In this document: positions 1 to 8,817 of the stretch, piece by piece
Position numbering within the stretch: the first letter of the stretch is position 1
How the letters are laid out: every line of letters begins with the position of its first letter
Assembly (NCBI RefSeq): GCF_024758505.1
Contig: NZ_CP077970.1
Span: forward strand, 4,154,001-4,218,000
Source of the DNA: Bradyrhizobium arachidis
GTDB taxonomy: Bacteria > Pseudomonadota > Alphaproteobacteria > Rhizobiales > Xanthobacteraceae
Length of the DNA: 64,000 nt
Direction: 5' to 3'
Made by a program: the position numbers and the translations under genes
Notes under the pieces: model-generated
What the model was told of the DNA's origin: nothing
The model's input: the letters and a program-made list of their open reading frames with translations, nothing else
Database searches by the model: none

Positions 1-717
1 ACGATCTACGAGGACGACGACGTCCTCGTCCTCAACAAGCCGGCCGGCCTTGCCGTGCAGGGCGGCTCGGGCATCACGCGTAACGTCGACCAGATGCTGG
101 AGGTGATGCGCGACGCCAAGGGTCAGAAGCCGCGCCTCGTGCACCGCATCGACAGGGAGACGTCGGGCTGTCTCTTGATCGCCAAAACGCGCTTTGCCGC
201 CTCGCATTTGACCGGCGCGTTCCGCTCGCGCTCGGCGCGAAAGGTCTATTGGGCACTGGTGCCGGGTCTGCCGAAGCCGAGGCAGGGCCGCATCTCCACC
301 TTCCTCGCGAAGGAAGAGAGCGAGGACGACACCATCATGCGCATCGCCCAGCATGGCGACGAGGGCGCGATCCACGCGGTGACCTACTACGCCGTGGTCG
401 AGACCGCCGGCAGCAAGCTGACCTGGGTGTCGCTCAAGCCGGTGACGGGCCGCACCCACCAGCTTCGCGCCCACATGGCCCATATCGGCCATCCCATCGT
501 CGGCGATCCCAAATATTTCAACATCGAGAACTGGCAGCTTCCGGGCGGTCTTCAGAATCGGCTGCATCTCTTGGCGCGCCGCATCGTCATCCCGCATCCG
601 CGCGGCGGCGTGATCGACGCCAGCGCGCCGCTGCCGCCGCACATGCAACAGTCGTGGAACCTGCTCGGTTTGGATGCAACGAGATTTGATCCGATCGAGA
701 ACGCGCCTGAAGAATAG
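1..717 (+). CDS. RluA/RluC/RluD-family 23S rRNA pseudouridine synthase, 5' end cut by window
   Basis: Isomerises uridine to pseudouridine, most likely in 23S rRNA. The reading frame is open from the first base, so the start and any N-terminal S4 domain lie outside the window. The catalytic motif HRIDRETSGCLLIAKT carries the family aspartate (HRxDxxTSG), and GRTHQLRAHMAHIGHPIVGD is the conserved RluA-family C-terminal block. It ends in TAG at 715-717, just before a 17-bp perfect inverted repeat that could terminate it. Family is sure; the exact target uridines, and so the choice among RluA, RluC and RluD, cannot be told from this fragment. Confidence 0.93.
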   Translation, partial: TIYEDDDVLVLNKPAGLAVQGGSGITRNVDQMLEVMRDAKGQKPRLVHRIDRETSGCLLIAKTRFAASHLTGAFRSRSARKVYWALVPGLPKPRQGRISTFLAKEESEDDTIMRIAQHGDEGAIHAVTYYAVVETAGSKLTWVSLKPVTGRTHQLRAHMAHIGHPIVGDPKYFNIENWQLPGGLQNRLHLLARRIVIPHPRGGVIDASAPLPPHMQQSWNLLGLDATRFDPIENAPEE

Positions 718-719
718 TT

Positions 720-819
720 AGAGCGTTTTCCAGCGAAGTGGACACCGGTTCGCGTCAAGAAAACGCGTCAAAACAAGAATCTAGAGTTTCCGTTCCGATT
801 CTATCGGAACGGAAACTCT
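720..819. repeat. Dispersed repeat family A, copy 1, ending in a perfect hairpin
   Basis: About 100 bp beginning AGAGCGTTTTCCAGCGAAG, nearly repeated at 37543-37642 and, without the hairpin, at 39250-39325. The right end is a perfect inverted repeat (783-799 against 803-819, 17-bp stem, 3-nt loop). It lies directly after the pseudouridine synthase stop and may double as its transcription terminator. Confidence 0.8.
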
Positions 820-850
820 GGGTTGCGCGGGGCGCTGCGAGGAGCACAAA

Positions 851-1165
851 ATGTCCTCCATGACGCGGCATACGATTTCGATCCTCCTCATGACGGTGTC
901 GTTGCTCGTCGGCGAACGCGCCCTGGCGCAGTCGACGCTGCCCGGCACGTCGATATTCAATCCGCCACCGCCTCCACCGCCCCCGCCGCCAAAGATCGAA
1001 GTGCCGAAGATTCCGCAGCTCGATGCCAAGCCGAGGTACAACTACAAGCCCTTGCCGCGGAATTCACACGGTGATCGCTTCAACAGATGTCTTGATGCCG
1101 CCGCGGCCGCGGGAATGAGCCCGGCCGACCGCGGGACCTTCGCGCGGAGCTGCGCGAACCAGTAG
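851..1165 (+). CDS. Small exported protein with a polyproline stretch
   Basis: 104 aa, function not recognised. An N-terminal signal peptide (hydrophobic core about residues 9-21, cleavage likely after ERALAQ) is followed by a run of ten prolines near residues 38-47, a Lys/Pro/Tyr-rich linker, and a C-terminal part with two cysteines. The start is supported by GAGGAGC about 6 nt before the ATG. It looks like a small periplasmic or envelope protein of the lineage-specific kind common in rhizobia. It stands alone between a repeat and a convergent gene. Existence is likely; role unknown. Confidence 0.7.
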   Translation: MSSMTRHTISILLMTVSLLVGERALAQSTLPGTSIFNPPPPPPPPPPKIEVPKIPQLDAKPRYNYKPLPRNSHGDRFNRCLDAAAAAGMSPADRGTFARSCANQ

Positions 1166-1339
1166 GGGCATCGGAAATGGGATGATGGCATTATGCCCCC
1201 GATTTGCCCGACGCGTCAAGCGAAATTCGTAAAATCAGAAATTGTTCGCGCCGGCAGTCACCGGCTACTGTGCATGGGGTTGTTTCGATCTTTTGTTGGA
1301 CGATCGTGAAAGCCTCGAGCCGAACCTCGTCTCGATGCC

Positions 1340-1786
1340 CTAATTCCTGAACTGTTCCAAGAACATCCGCAGACTGTCATGCGGGCTCTCGACATCTGAT
1401 ATCAGCCAGCCCTCCGGGCTGCTGATCAGGATGAAGTTCAACGTCACCCGGCGGCCGTTATTATCGAAGATCGCGGCGACATAGGTCTTGTCGAACTGCT
1501 TGCGCAGGACTGAGATCGCGACCGGGCCGAGCCGCCAGGTCGGGCTCTGCACCAGGAAGTCATAGGGCTCGCTTCTGGGGCTGCTCCAGGCCTTGCGCAG
1601 GCTGGCGTCGAAGAACTGCCGGGCGGTCACAGCATCCCGCGGCAGGCCTTTTGAGAGGTCGGGCGAGCCCTGGCCGTAATGGGCGTAGACGTTGCGGACC
1701 AGCGATTCCGGGGAACGGAAGCCGGCCTCGGCGGTCGTCAGCCAAAGCCCGGCGAAAACGGCCAAAATGCCCGCAATTTCCCTCAT
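1340..1786 (-). CDS. Exported DUF3828-like protein
   Basis: 148 aa with a signal peptide (hydrophobic residues about 4-17, cleavage near TTAEA). The mature part begins with a helix resembling the opening of DUF3828/NTF2-like periplasmic proteins (SPESLVRNVYAHYG) and ends in beta strands (VTLNFILISSPEGWLISDVES) followed by a short helix, the usual cone-fold order. No catalytic residues can be named. It is divergent from the ATP12 gene with a short intergenic region. Assignment to DUF3828 is from pattern memory and is moderate only. Confidence 0.7.
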   Translation of the reverse strand: MREIAGILAVFAGLWLTTAEAGFRSPESLVRNVYAHYGQGSPDLSKGLPRDAVTARQFFDASLRKAWSSPRSEPYDFLVQSPTWRLGPVAISVLRKQFDKTYVAAIFDNNGRRVTLNFILISSPEGWLISDVESPHDSLRMFLEQFRN

Positions 1787-1862
1787 TCCCGCGGCTCGCT
1801 TTATCGGCCGCCGTTCTTACCTTAAAAGCCTACCTTCTTGCCACCAGAGCCGAAAACGTACG

Positions 1863-2648
1863 ATGCGCGAACTGTTTGACGAAGCTGCGGGCCGGTCCCC
1901 GCTCGATCCGCAGGAGGCCGTGCGCCAGGCCACCCGTGCGCCCCAGCGCAAGCGTTTCTATCAGGAGGCAGGCGTTGCGGAGGCCGATGGCGGTTTTGCC
2001 GTCACGCTCGACGGCAAGGCCATCCGCACGCCCTCGGGACGTCAGGTCGTGATCCCGTCGCGTCCGCTTGCCGAGGCGGTCGCCGGAGAATGGGCGGCCC
2101 AGAAGGAGACCATCGATCCCCTGACCATGCCGCTGACGCGGCTCGCCAACAGCGTGACCGAGGGGGTGGTTGATCGCGTCGAACTCGTCACCGACGATCT
2201 CGCAAAATACTTCCAGTCCGACCTTTTGTTCTATCGCGCCGGCCACCCCGAAGGGCTGGTCGCGCGCGAGGCCGCGCATTGGGACCCCGTGCTGTTCTGG
2301 GCTGCCGAGACGCTCGGCGCGCACTTCATCCTCTCGGAAGGCATCATGCACGTGACGCAGCCCGATCAGGCGGTCGCCGCTGCGCGCGCGGCGCTGCCCG
2401 GGGATGCCTGGTCGATCGCGGCGCTGCATGTGATCACGACGCTCACCGGTTCGGCCCTGCTGGCCCTGGCGCTGGCGCACGGCGCGCGCGATGCCGAGCA
2501 GGTCTGGGCCGCCGCCCATGTCGATGAGGACTGGAACGCCGAGAAATGGGGAGTGGACGAGGAAGCGGCCGCCCGCCGAGCCGCCCGCGAGAGGGATTTT
2601 GACGCCGCCGTCCGGGTCCTGCTGGCGGTGAGCCCGCGCGGTCCTTAA
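1863..2648 (+). CDS. ATP12 family F1-ATPase assembly chaperone
   Basis: 261 aa. ATP12 proteins bind the free F1 alpha subunit and help assemble the F1 sector in alphaproteobacteria and mitochondria. Family signatures are the N-terminal KRFYQEAGV, LDGKAIRTPSGR, the region WAAQKETIDPLTMPLTRLANS, and the C-terminal acidic/Trp segment VDEDWNAEKWGVDEE. The start at 1863 (MRELFDEAAGR) fits the family; a longer open frame upstream runs back through the intergenic region and is unlikely. The next gene, a FliK-like protein, follows after about 57 bp and is functionally unrelated. Confidence 0.93.
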   Translation: MRELFDEAAGRSPLDPQEAVRQATRAPQRKRFYQEAGVAEADGGFAVTLDGKAIRTPSGRQVVIPSRPLAEAVAGEWAAQKETIDPLTMPLTRLANSVTEGVVDRVELVTDDLAKYFQSDLLFYRAGHPEGLVAREAAHWDPVLFWAAETLGAHFILSEGIMHVTQPDQAVAAARAALPGDAWSIAALHVITTLTGSALLALALAHGARDAEQVWAAAHVDEDWNAEKWGVDEEAAARRAARERDFDAAVRVLLAVSPRGP

Positions 2649-2705
2649 CAAGACGTTTACGACGCGCCCGCTAGGGTAGGGGCCGCTTTTCGCGAGCCCC
2701 TTGAG

Positions 2706-4328
2706 ATGCCGACACCCGTCAGCTCCATCCTTCCGGTGACCGCCGCCACGTCAGTGGCCGATGCGGCAACGCCTGAGCTAACCCTGCAGGCCGGCAGCGT
2801 CGTCGATGCCAAGGTCGTCACCGTGCTCGCCGACAATCTGGTGCGGATCGCGATCGCCAATCTCTCGCTCGACGTGATGTCGGAGGTGGCGCTGTCGCCG
2901 GGCCAAAACCTCCAGCTCGCGGTGTCCAAGAACGAAGCCGGCGTCCGGCTCGCCATCGTCAACGAGGCGACTGCCGATCAGGTCACGCTGACGCCGAGTG
3001 CAGCCGCAATGGTCGACAAGGCCGTGTCGGCGCCATTAGTCACAACGGCGCGCAATCAACTGACGCCACTGGAGCAGATCGCCGTCTCCGTGGCCTCCAG
3101 CGAAGCGGTGACGAAGCAGGGCAGCCAGGCGCCGCTGTTTGCCGATCTCACGGCAGCGGTGAACGGCAGCAGCCTGCCGCCCGCGCTGAAGCAGGCGATG
3201 CTCGACGTGCTCGCGCAGCAAACGCCGCTCGACCCACAGCTTGGCGGCGACGACATCGAGGCTGCTTTCCAGAAATCCGGGCTGCTGTTCGAGGCGTCGC
3301 TGGCGTCCGGCGCGCCGCAATCATCGGGCACCGTTCCCGATCTGAAAGCCGCGTTGCTGGTGCTGCGCCAGACACTCGCGGCCACTTCGGGGTCGCTCGA
3401 CACATCCGCCCAGCCGCAGACGGCAACACAGGGTGCCGCGTCGCCTTCCGTGGTCGTGCCGCAGGCCGCGACGTCGCCGGAGCAGGCGGCACTGAAAAGC
3501 TTGCAGTCGCCACCGCTCGCGCCAGATCCGGACGCGAACCTGTCGCCGGCTGTACCGCGCGTTGCGACAGGTGCAGCGACGACGCTCGCCGAGGGCCTCG
3601 CCACCGCTCCGGCAGCAAATTTGCCGCGTGCTGTTGCTGCCAGTGTGGCGCTGAGCCTGTTGCAGGAGGCCGTACAGGACATGCCGCGCGCGCCCGGCAG
3701 CATCTTGTCCCCGAACAAGGCGCCGGACACTCACGTCTTCGATCCGCGCGCGGCCACCGCGCCGCCGCCATTCCGCGGCGCAATGCCGTCGGCGCAGCCG
3801 ATCGCGCTGCCATTGCTCGCAGCAGATGCTCCGCTGTCGCAGACCGTGCATCGCCTGCTCGGCGACACCGATGCTGCGATCGCACGGCAGACGCTGCTCC
3901 AGGTCGCCTCGCTGCCGGATCGCGTCGATAGCGGCGGCCACCGCATCGACCCGTCCGTGCCGCAGTGGAATTTCGAGATTCCCTTCGCGACGCCGCAGGG
4001 TACCGCGATGGCGCAGTTCGAGATTTCGCGCGATGGCGGCACCGAGGCGGCCGATCCCGAGAAGCGTGCCTGGCGCGCACGTTTCTCGCTCAATGTCGAG
4101 CCGAGCGGACCAATTCATGCGCTAATCACGCTCATTGGCGAAAAGACCTCCGTGCGCATGTGGGCGGAGCGGCCGGCGACGGTGGCGCAGTTGCGGGCCG
4201 GCGTTGGTGAGCTCAGCGAGGCCCTGAACAAGGCCGAGCTGAAGACCGGAGACATCACCATTCGCGAGGGCACGCCGCCGCAGCCGGCACCCGCCAAGGC
4301 CGGGCACTTTTTGGATCGCGCGCTATGA
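2706..4328 (+). CDS. Flagellar hook-length control protein FliK-like
   Basis: 540 aa. FliK-type proteins measure hook length and switch the flagellar type III export gate through contact with FlhB. The N-terminal two-thirds is low-complexity and Ala/Pro/Ser/Gln-rich, as usual for FliK. From about residue 440 a folded Flg_hook domain appears, with RFSLNVEPSGPIHALITLIG and the block VAQLRAGVGELSEALNKAEL. The stop overlaps the start of a small FlhB C-terminal-like gene by 4 bp, which supports a shared function. No other flagellar genes are nearby, so it may be a second copy or a FliK-like protein outside the main flagellar cluster. Confidence 0.85.
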   Translation: MPTPVSSILPVTAATSVADAATPELTLQAGSVVDAKVVTVLADNLVRIAIANLSLDVMSEVALSPGQNLQLAVSKNEAGVRLAIVNEATADQVTLTPSAAAMVDKAVSAPLVTTARNQLTPLEQIAVSVASSEAVTKQGSQAPLFADLTAAVNGSSLPPALKQAMLDVLAQQTPLDPQLGGDDIEAAFQKSGLLFEASLASGAPQSSGTVPDLKAALLVLRQTLAATSGSLDTSAQPQTATQGAASPSVVVPQAATSPEQAALKSLQSPPLAPDPDANLSPAVPRVATGAATTLAEGLATAPAANLPRAVAASVALSLLQEAVQDMPRAPGSILSPNKAPDTHVFDPRAATAPPPFRGAMPSAQPIALPLLAADAPLSQTVHRLLGDTDAAIARQTLLQVASLPDRVDSGGHRIDPSVPQWNFEIPFATPQGTAMAQFEISRDGGTEAADPEKRAWRARFSLNVEPSGPIHALITLIGEKTSVRMWAERPATVAQLRAGVGELSEALNKAELKTGDITIREGTPPQPAPAKAGHFLDRAL

Positions 4329-4600
4329 GCGTCGACGAGAAGACCCAGCTTGCCATCGCGCTGCATTACGACCGCGAGAAGAAGGGCAGCGCGCCCGTCG
4401 TCGTCGCCAAGGGCAAGGGCGCGATCGGCGCCAAGATCGTGGAACTCGCAAAGGCCCACGACATCCCGATCGAGGAGAACGAGGTGCTGGCCGGCGCGTT
4501 GTCCAAAGTCGAGCTCGGCGAGGAGATCCCGCCGGATCTCTACAAGGCGGTGGCCGAGGTGCTGGTGTTCGTGCTGCGCCTGTCGGGCCGCATTCGCTGA
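4325..4600 (+). CDS. Stand-alone FlhB C-terminal-domain-like protein (EscU/YscU/HrcU family)
   Basis: 91 aa, starting in an ATGA overlap with the FliK-like gene. It matches only the cytoplasmic domain of FlhB/YscU export-switch proteins: IALHYDREKKGSAPVVVAKG, then IVELAKAHDIPIEENEVLAG and LYKAVAEVLVFV. No membrane segments precede it, and the autocleavage motif NPTH is absent, so it cannot act as a normal self-cleaving switch. Stand-alone proteins of this kind sit beside FliK homologues in many alphaproteobacteria. A role as partner of the upstream protein is inferred from overlap and family. Confidence 0.88.
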   Translation: MSVDEKTQLAIALHYDREKKGSAPVVVAKGKGAIGAKIVELAKAHDIPIEENEVLAGALSKVELGEEIPPDLYKAVAEVLVFVLRLSGRIR

Positions 4601-4670
4601 GCCGTCATTGTTTGACCACGATATCCGCGGCAATGTCGCGGCCGCTTCGAAACTCCTGGGATAAGCGTTT

Positions 4671-5489
4671 GTGATCACCCGTCGCGCCACTCTCGGCCTG
4701 CTCACTGCGGCCACCGTCCTGCCATCGCGCACGCTCGCCGCTGTCGCGCCGCCGCGCAGCGAAATTCGCGACAGCCTTGCAAAACGCTTCAAGGACGCCG
4801 GCACGGCCGGCACCTTCGTGGGCTACAAGGTCGACGACTACCTGATCATCGCCAGCGACAAGGACCGCTCGGGCGAAGCGCAGTTGCCGGCCTCGACCTT
4901 CAAGATCCCGAACTCGCTGATCGCGCTCGAGCTAGGGGTGGTGCAGGATGCCGACAAGGACGTCTTCCCCTGGGACGGCGTGAAGCGGCCGATCGAGGCC
5001 TGGAACAAGGACCACACTCTGCGCAGCGCCATCGCGGTCAGCGCCGTGCCGGTCTACCAGGAGATCGCACGCCGGATCGGGCAGGAGCGGATGCAAAAAT
5101 ACGTCGATCTCTTCGACTACGGCAATCGTGACATCGGCGGCGGCATCGACCAGTTCTGGCTCACCGGCGCCTTGCGCATCGATCCGATCGAGCAGATCGA
5201 CTTTGTTGACCGCCTGCGCCGCCGCGCGCTGCCAGTCAGTCAGCGCAGCCAGGACGTCGTTGCCGACATTTTGCCGGTGACCAAGGTCGGCGAGTCAATC
5301 ATTCGCGTCAAATCGGGATTGTTGGGGGCCGAGCGCGGTGATCCCTCGCTCGGCTGGATGGTCGGCTGGGCCGAGAAGGGCAGCGCGCACACCGTGTTCG
5401 CGCTCAACATGGATTGCCGCGAGCCCGGCCTCATCGCGCAACGCATGCCGCTGACGCAGGCCTGCCTGACCGACATCGGCGCGATCTAG
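4671..5489 (+). CDS. Class D (OXA-type) beta-lactamase
   Basis: 272 aa, GTG start with a hydrophobic exported N-terminus. All class D signatures are present: STFK with the nucleophile Ser at about 75 and the carbamylatable Lys at 78, SAV at 124-126, DYGN near 149-152, QFWL with the conserved Trp near 163, and KSG at 214-216 followed by WMVGW. The enzyme should hydrolyse beta-lactams in the periplasm by an acyl-serine mechanism. It follows the FlhB-like gene by 70 bp and precedes a class C-type serine hydrolase. No mobile element lies alongside, so it looks like an intrinsic chromosomal gene; substrate range cannot be predicted. Confidence 0.93.
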   Translation: MITRRATLGLLTAATVLPSRTLAAVAPPRSEIRDSLAKRFKDAGTAGTFVGYKVDDYLIIASDKDRSGEAQLPASTFKIPNSLIALELGVVQDADKDVFPWDGVKRPIEAWNKDHTLRSAIAVSAVPVYQEIARRIGQERMQKYVDLFDYGNRDIGGGIDQFWLTGALRIDPIEQIDFVDRLRRRALPVSQRSQDVVADILPVTKVGESIIRVKSGLLGAERGDPSLGWMVGWAEKGSAHTVFALNMDCREPGLIAQRMPLTQACLTDIGAI

Positions 5490-5551
5490 CCTCTCGCGCG
5501 TAACCGAAGGCTCGACTAGCATCCCCCGCACCAGAGGGCAGGGGACATCGC

Positions 5552-6922
5552 ATGCTGCATCGCCGGTCGGTTCTGCTCGGAGGCTCGGCGCTTCTCCTCG
5601 GAGGGCGGCTGCACGCACAGTCGACGCCCGAGCGGGACCTTGTCGCACTGCTGCAAGATCATGTCGATGTCGGCCGCGAGACGATGGGACTGGTGGCCGG
5701 TCGCATCGTGGACGGCCACCGCATCGTCGCATCCCACGGGCGTTCAGGTAGCGCCAACGGCCGGCCGCTCGATGCCGACACCGTGTTCGAGATCGGCTCG
5801 ATCACAAAAGTCTTCACCGCATTGCTGCTCGCCGACATGGTCCTGCGCGGAGAGCTGGCGCTCGACGATCCCGCATCGAAATTTTTGCCCGCCGGCGTCG
5901 CCATGCCGGAGTTGAAGGGCGTGCCGATCAGCCTCTTGGACCTTGCCACCTACACGTCGGGCCTGCCCAACATGCCCGACAATTTTGCGCCGAAGGATCC
6001 GGCCAATCCCTATGCCGATTACACGTCCGACAGGCTCTATGATTTCCTGGCGCGTCACAAGCTCGCTTATGTGCCCGGCAAGCACTACGAATACGCCAAT
6101 CTCGGCTTCGGCCTGCTCGGCCACATCCTCGAGCTCCGGGCCGGCAAGAGCTACGAAGACCTAGTCACCTCGCGCATCGCAGCGCCGCTCGGCATGGACG
6201 ATACGCGCATCACGCTGTCATCAGCGATGCGGGAGCGTCTCGCGCAGGGCCACAACACCTCGATGGCGCCGGTCGCGAACTGGGACCTTGCGGCGCTCGC
6301 GGGCGCCGGTGCGCTACGCTCCACTGCGAACGACCTCTTCAAATTCCTCGAGGCCTATCTCGGGATGCGCGAAACGCCGCTTGCCGAGGCGATGAAGATG
6401 ACACTGTCGATCCGACGCCCTCGCGAGACACAGCGCGACGTCGCGATGGGCTGGTTCGTCAGCACGCGGTTTGATGACGAGGTGATCTGGAAGGACGGCG
6501 GTACCGGCGGCTACGCGACCGTCGTCGGCTACTCGACCAAGTCGCGCAAGGCCGCCATCCTGCTCTCCAACGCGAACGACTACACCGCCAATCTGTCGCT
6601 CGGCATGAACATGATCAACCCGGCCTATGAGCCGCCAAAAATCCGCCGCGTGGTGCCGGTCGACGCCGCATTGCTCGCCGCCTATGCCGGCCGCTACCAG
6701 ATCGTGCCGACCTTCGTGCTGACGGTGCGCGCCGACGGCATCAGGCTGTTCGTGCAGGCAACGGGCCAGGCCGAGTTCGAGGTGTTTGCCGAGAGCGACA
6801 CCGATTTCTTCTACCGCGCCGTCAATGCCCAGCTCACCTTTGCCCGCCCTGAAGGCGGCGCGGCGGCGATGCTGACCCTGCACCAGAACGGCAAGGATAT
6901 GCGGGGAACGCGGCTCCCCTGA
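5552..6922 (+). CDS. Serine hydrolase, beta-lactamase class C / penicillin-binding family, exported
   Basis: 456 aa. An Arg-Arg signal-like N-terminus (MLHRRSVLLGGSALLLGG) leads into a class C beta-lactamase fold: SITK at 83-86 (nucleophile Ser), YAN at 181-183, and DGGTGGY near 315-321 in place of the KTG box. About 100 residues beyond the catalytic domain form a beta-rich C-terminal extension. Such proteins include D-aminopeptidases, esterases and weak beta-lactamases; the substrate cannot be told. RBS AGGGGA precedes the ATG by 8 nt. It is in tandem with the class D enzyme, 62 bp apart. Confidence 0.88.
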   Translation: MLHRRSVLLGGSALLLGGRLHAQSTPERDLVALLQDHVDVGRETMGLVAGRIVDGHRIVASHGRSGSANGRPLDADTVFEIGSITKVFTALLLADMVLRGELALDDPASKFLPAGVAMPELKGVPISLLDLATYTSGLPNMPDNFAPKDPANPYADYTSDRLYDFLARHKLAYVPGKHYEYANLGFGLLGHILELRAGKSYEDLVTSRIAAPLGMDDTRITLSSAMRERLAQGHNTSMAPVANWDLAALAGAGALRSTANDLFKFLEAYLGMRETPLAEAMKMTLSIRRPRETQRDVAMGWFVSTRFDDEVIWKDGGTGGYATVVGYSTKSRKAAILLSNANDYTANLSLGMNMINPAYEPPKIRRVVPVDAALLAAYAGRYQIVPTFVLTVRADGIRLFVQATGQAEFEVFAESDTDFFYRAVNAQLTFARPEGGAAAMLTLHQNGKDMRGTRLP

Positions 6923-6928
6923 CGTCCG

Positions 6929-7933
6929 CTATCCCAGCTTGAGCAGCGCCTGCAAAAACTCCACCACCGCCTTGCGGGCTTCGCTGGCGGTGGCCGGATT
7001 GCCGCCGACATGCGGGTTGAGCTCGACGCAGGCGTCCTTGTAGGTGAAGGGCGCATTGGTATCGCCGTTCATCAGCACGCCGCCTTCGCCTTCCCTGATG
7101 TTGCAGTTGCGCACGGTCTGCGCATTCGCGGACACGGTGATGGTGTTGACGCCAAGCAGGCCGCTGTCAAAACCGTGGGCTGAGTCGGGATATTCCGTCA
7201 GCGTCACGTCGCGCTTGGCTTCCTTCAGCCGCTCGACAAAGGCCTTGCAGCTCTTCACGGGATTGTAGTCGTCGGGCGAGCCGTGGAAGATCCGGATCGG
7301 TCGCGCGGCGACTTCGGTATCGCTCGCATAGGTCGTCGAGCAATCCGGATAGAAGGGGATGTAGGCCGCGAACTGCGCGCCGGACTTGTTCCAAAGCTTG
7401 TGGAAGCGATCGAGGCTGGCATAGAGCGTCGCCTGTCCGCCGCGCGAAAAGCCCATCAGCACGATACGGTCGGGATCGACGCGGGGATGTTTTGCGAGGA
7501 TTTCCAGCGAACGGTAGATGTCGACGATCAAATTGAGCCGGCCGAGCAGGGCCTGGTTCGGTCCGACCGCGGTCAGGCCGCGGCCGGAAAAGCCGTCGAT
7601 CACAAAGGTCGAGATGCCCATCGCGTTGAACGCGTGCACCCAGGCTTCCGTCGTGGCGCCGACGCCGCTCGAGCCGTGCATGAGCACCACGACCGGCATC
7701 TTGCCGGTGCCCTGCGCGACGCGGAATTCGCCCGCGACGGTCACCGGCTTGCCGGCGGCCGCATCGCCGCTGAGGAATTGCTGGTCAGAGAGGGTCAGCG
7801 ACGGGATCGCGTAGATCTCGACGCGGGAGGCGACCTCCTTCGGCAAAGACTGTGCCCGGGTCTCGATGCCGATCAACAAAGTCGAGACAACAAGCGCAAT
7901 GAGCGCGACTACGACACGCGGCGCCGTCAGCAT
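6929..7933 (-). CDS. Exported dienelactone hydrolase-family alpha/beta hydrolase
   Basis: 334 aa, convergent with the preceding hydrolase (6-bp gap). A signal peptide (residues about 8-27) precedes an alpha/beta hydrolase: oxyanion region VVVLMHGSSGVG, nucleophile elbow GFSRGG (Ser about 163), acid in HGSPDDYNP (Asp 221 or 222), and histidine in DSAHGFD (about 253). The ATG at 7933 is chosen because GGGGAGGA lies 5 nt upstream; a longer frame starts 12 codons earlier. Conserved cysteines at CST and CKAF may form a disulfide. The substrate is unknown; dienelactone hydrolase is a fold-level name. Confidence 0.88.
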   Translation of the reverse strand: MLTAPRVVVALIALVVSTLLIGIETRAQSLPKEVASRVEIYAIPSLTLSDQQFLSGDAAAGKPVTVAGEFRVAQGTGKMPVVVLMHGSSGVGATTEAWVHAFNAMGISTFVIDGFSGRGLTAVGPNQALLGRLNLIVDIYRSLEILAKHPRVDPDRIVLMGFSRGGQATLYASLDRFHKLWNKSGAQFAAYIPFYPDCSTTYASDTEVAARPIRIFHGSPDDYNPVKSCKAFVERLKEAKRDVTLTEYPDSAHGFDSGLLGVNTITVSANAQTVRNCNIREGEGGVLMNGDTNAPFTYKDACVELNPHVGGNPATASEARKAVVEFLQALLKLG

Positions 7934-8015
7934 AGTCATCCTCCCCATGATTTTCGTTAAATAGAACAACCGCCTCGCGCGCTGTCAATTCGGCGCACGC
8001 AGGCGGCGAGGGACG

Positions 8016-8633
8016 TTAAGCCGATTTTTCCGCAGCCTTGTTCGCCAGCACCTGGTCTATGGCGCAGCCGCCGATTTGGCTCATCGCCTGCGAGATCAGG
8101 TCGCCATTCCTGGCAAAGCCATCCGAGAGGAAGTCGAACTGCGCCCGCGCCAGCCGCAGCACCTCGATCGGCACGGCGACGGCGGTCGCGTTGAACTCAT
8201 CGACCGACCGTTTGAGTGTCCCGAGTTCTTCCGTCACGCGCGCGACATGGGCCTCCGCATCCTGCATCAGACCGAGCAGCCGGCCGCGCTCGGCCTCGAA
8301 CCGCGCACGCTCGGCCTCGAATTGCCCGCGCTCCGTCGTCGCCTGGTCGGTGACCCCGGCAAGCTGCGTGCGCAGGGCGTCGATCTGCCGGAGCAGGCCG
8401 TCGGAGGCGAGCTCGGCGACCTCGCGCAGCTCGGCATTGCGCGTGCTCTCCTCCTGCAGGCGGTGATAGAGCTGCTCGGCCGACATCGCGCGGTGGGTGA
8501 GGGATTCGATCATGGCGGCGGCGCGCAGCAGCATCTCGCCATTGCGCCCCGACACCATGCTGGCCATCCGCCGCAGGAAGGCGGTGGTCTCTGAGGCGCT
8601 GTTCGCCGGCAGGGGAACGACCGTCGCGGACAT
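8016..8633 (-). CDS. Coiled-coil protein of unknown function
   Basis: About 205 aa. No enzyme family recognised. The middle (about residues 60-155) is a long charged coiled coil, with heptad-like stretches such as ERGQFEAERARFEAERG, and the rest is predicted helical. The overall shape resembles phasins or cell-architecture proteins, but no phasin signature is clear. No signal peptide or membrane segment. The start is uncertain: ATG at 8633 is used, with a TTG 7 codons earlier as an alternative; neither has a strong RBS. Confidence 0.6.
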   Translation of the reverse strand: MSATVVPLPANSASETTAFLRRMASMVSGRNGEMLLRAAAMIESLTHRAMSAEQLYHRLQEESTRNAELREVAELASDGLLRQIDALRTQLAGVTDQATTERGQFEAERARFEAERGRLLGLMQDAEAHVARVTEELGTLKRSVDEFNATAVAVPIEVLRLARAQFDFLSDGFARNGDLISQAMSQIGGCAIDQVLANKAAEKSA

Positions 8634-8817
8634 CGGTGATGCAATCGAAGCCAAAGGGAACGGAGCAAGTACGCTGATGACGCTGACCGCCGCCGTACCA
8701 AATGACTGAGCTCACGCTTTCACATTCGGCGCCTGATCGAGATTCGGAGCAAGCCAGAGTCAGGTGAATCGGTCAACCCAAGGCGGTTGGCAAAGCGCCG
8801 CGGCGAGGCCCCGCGGT

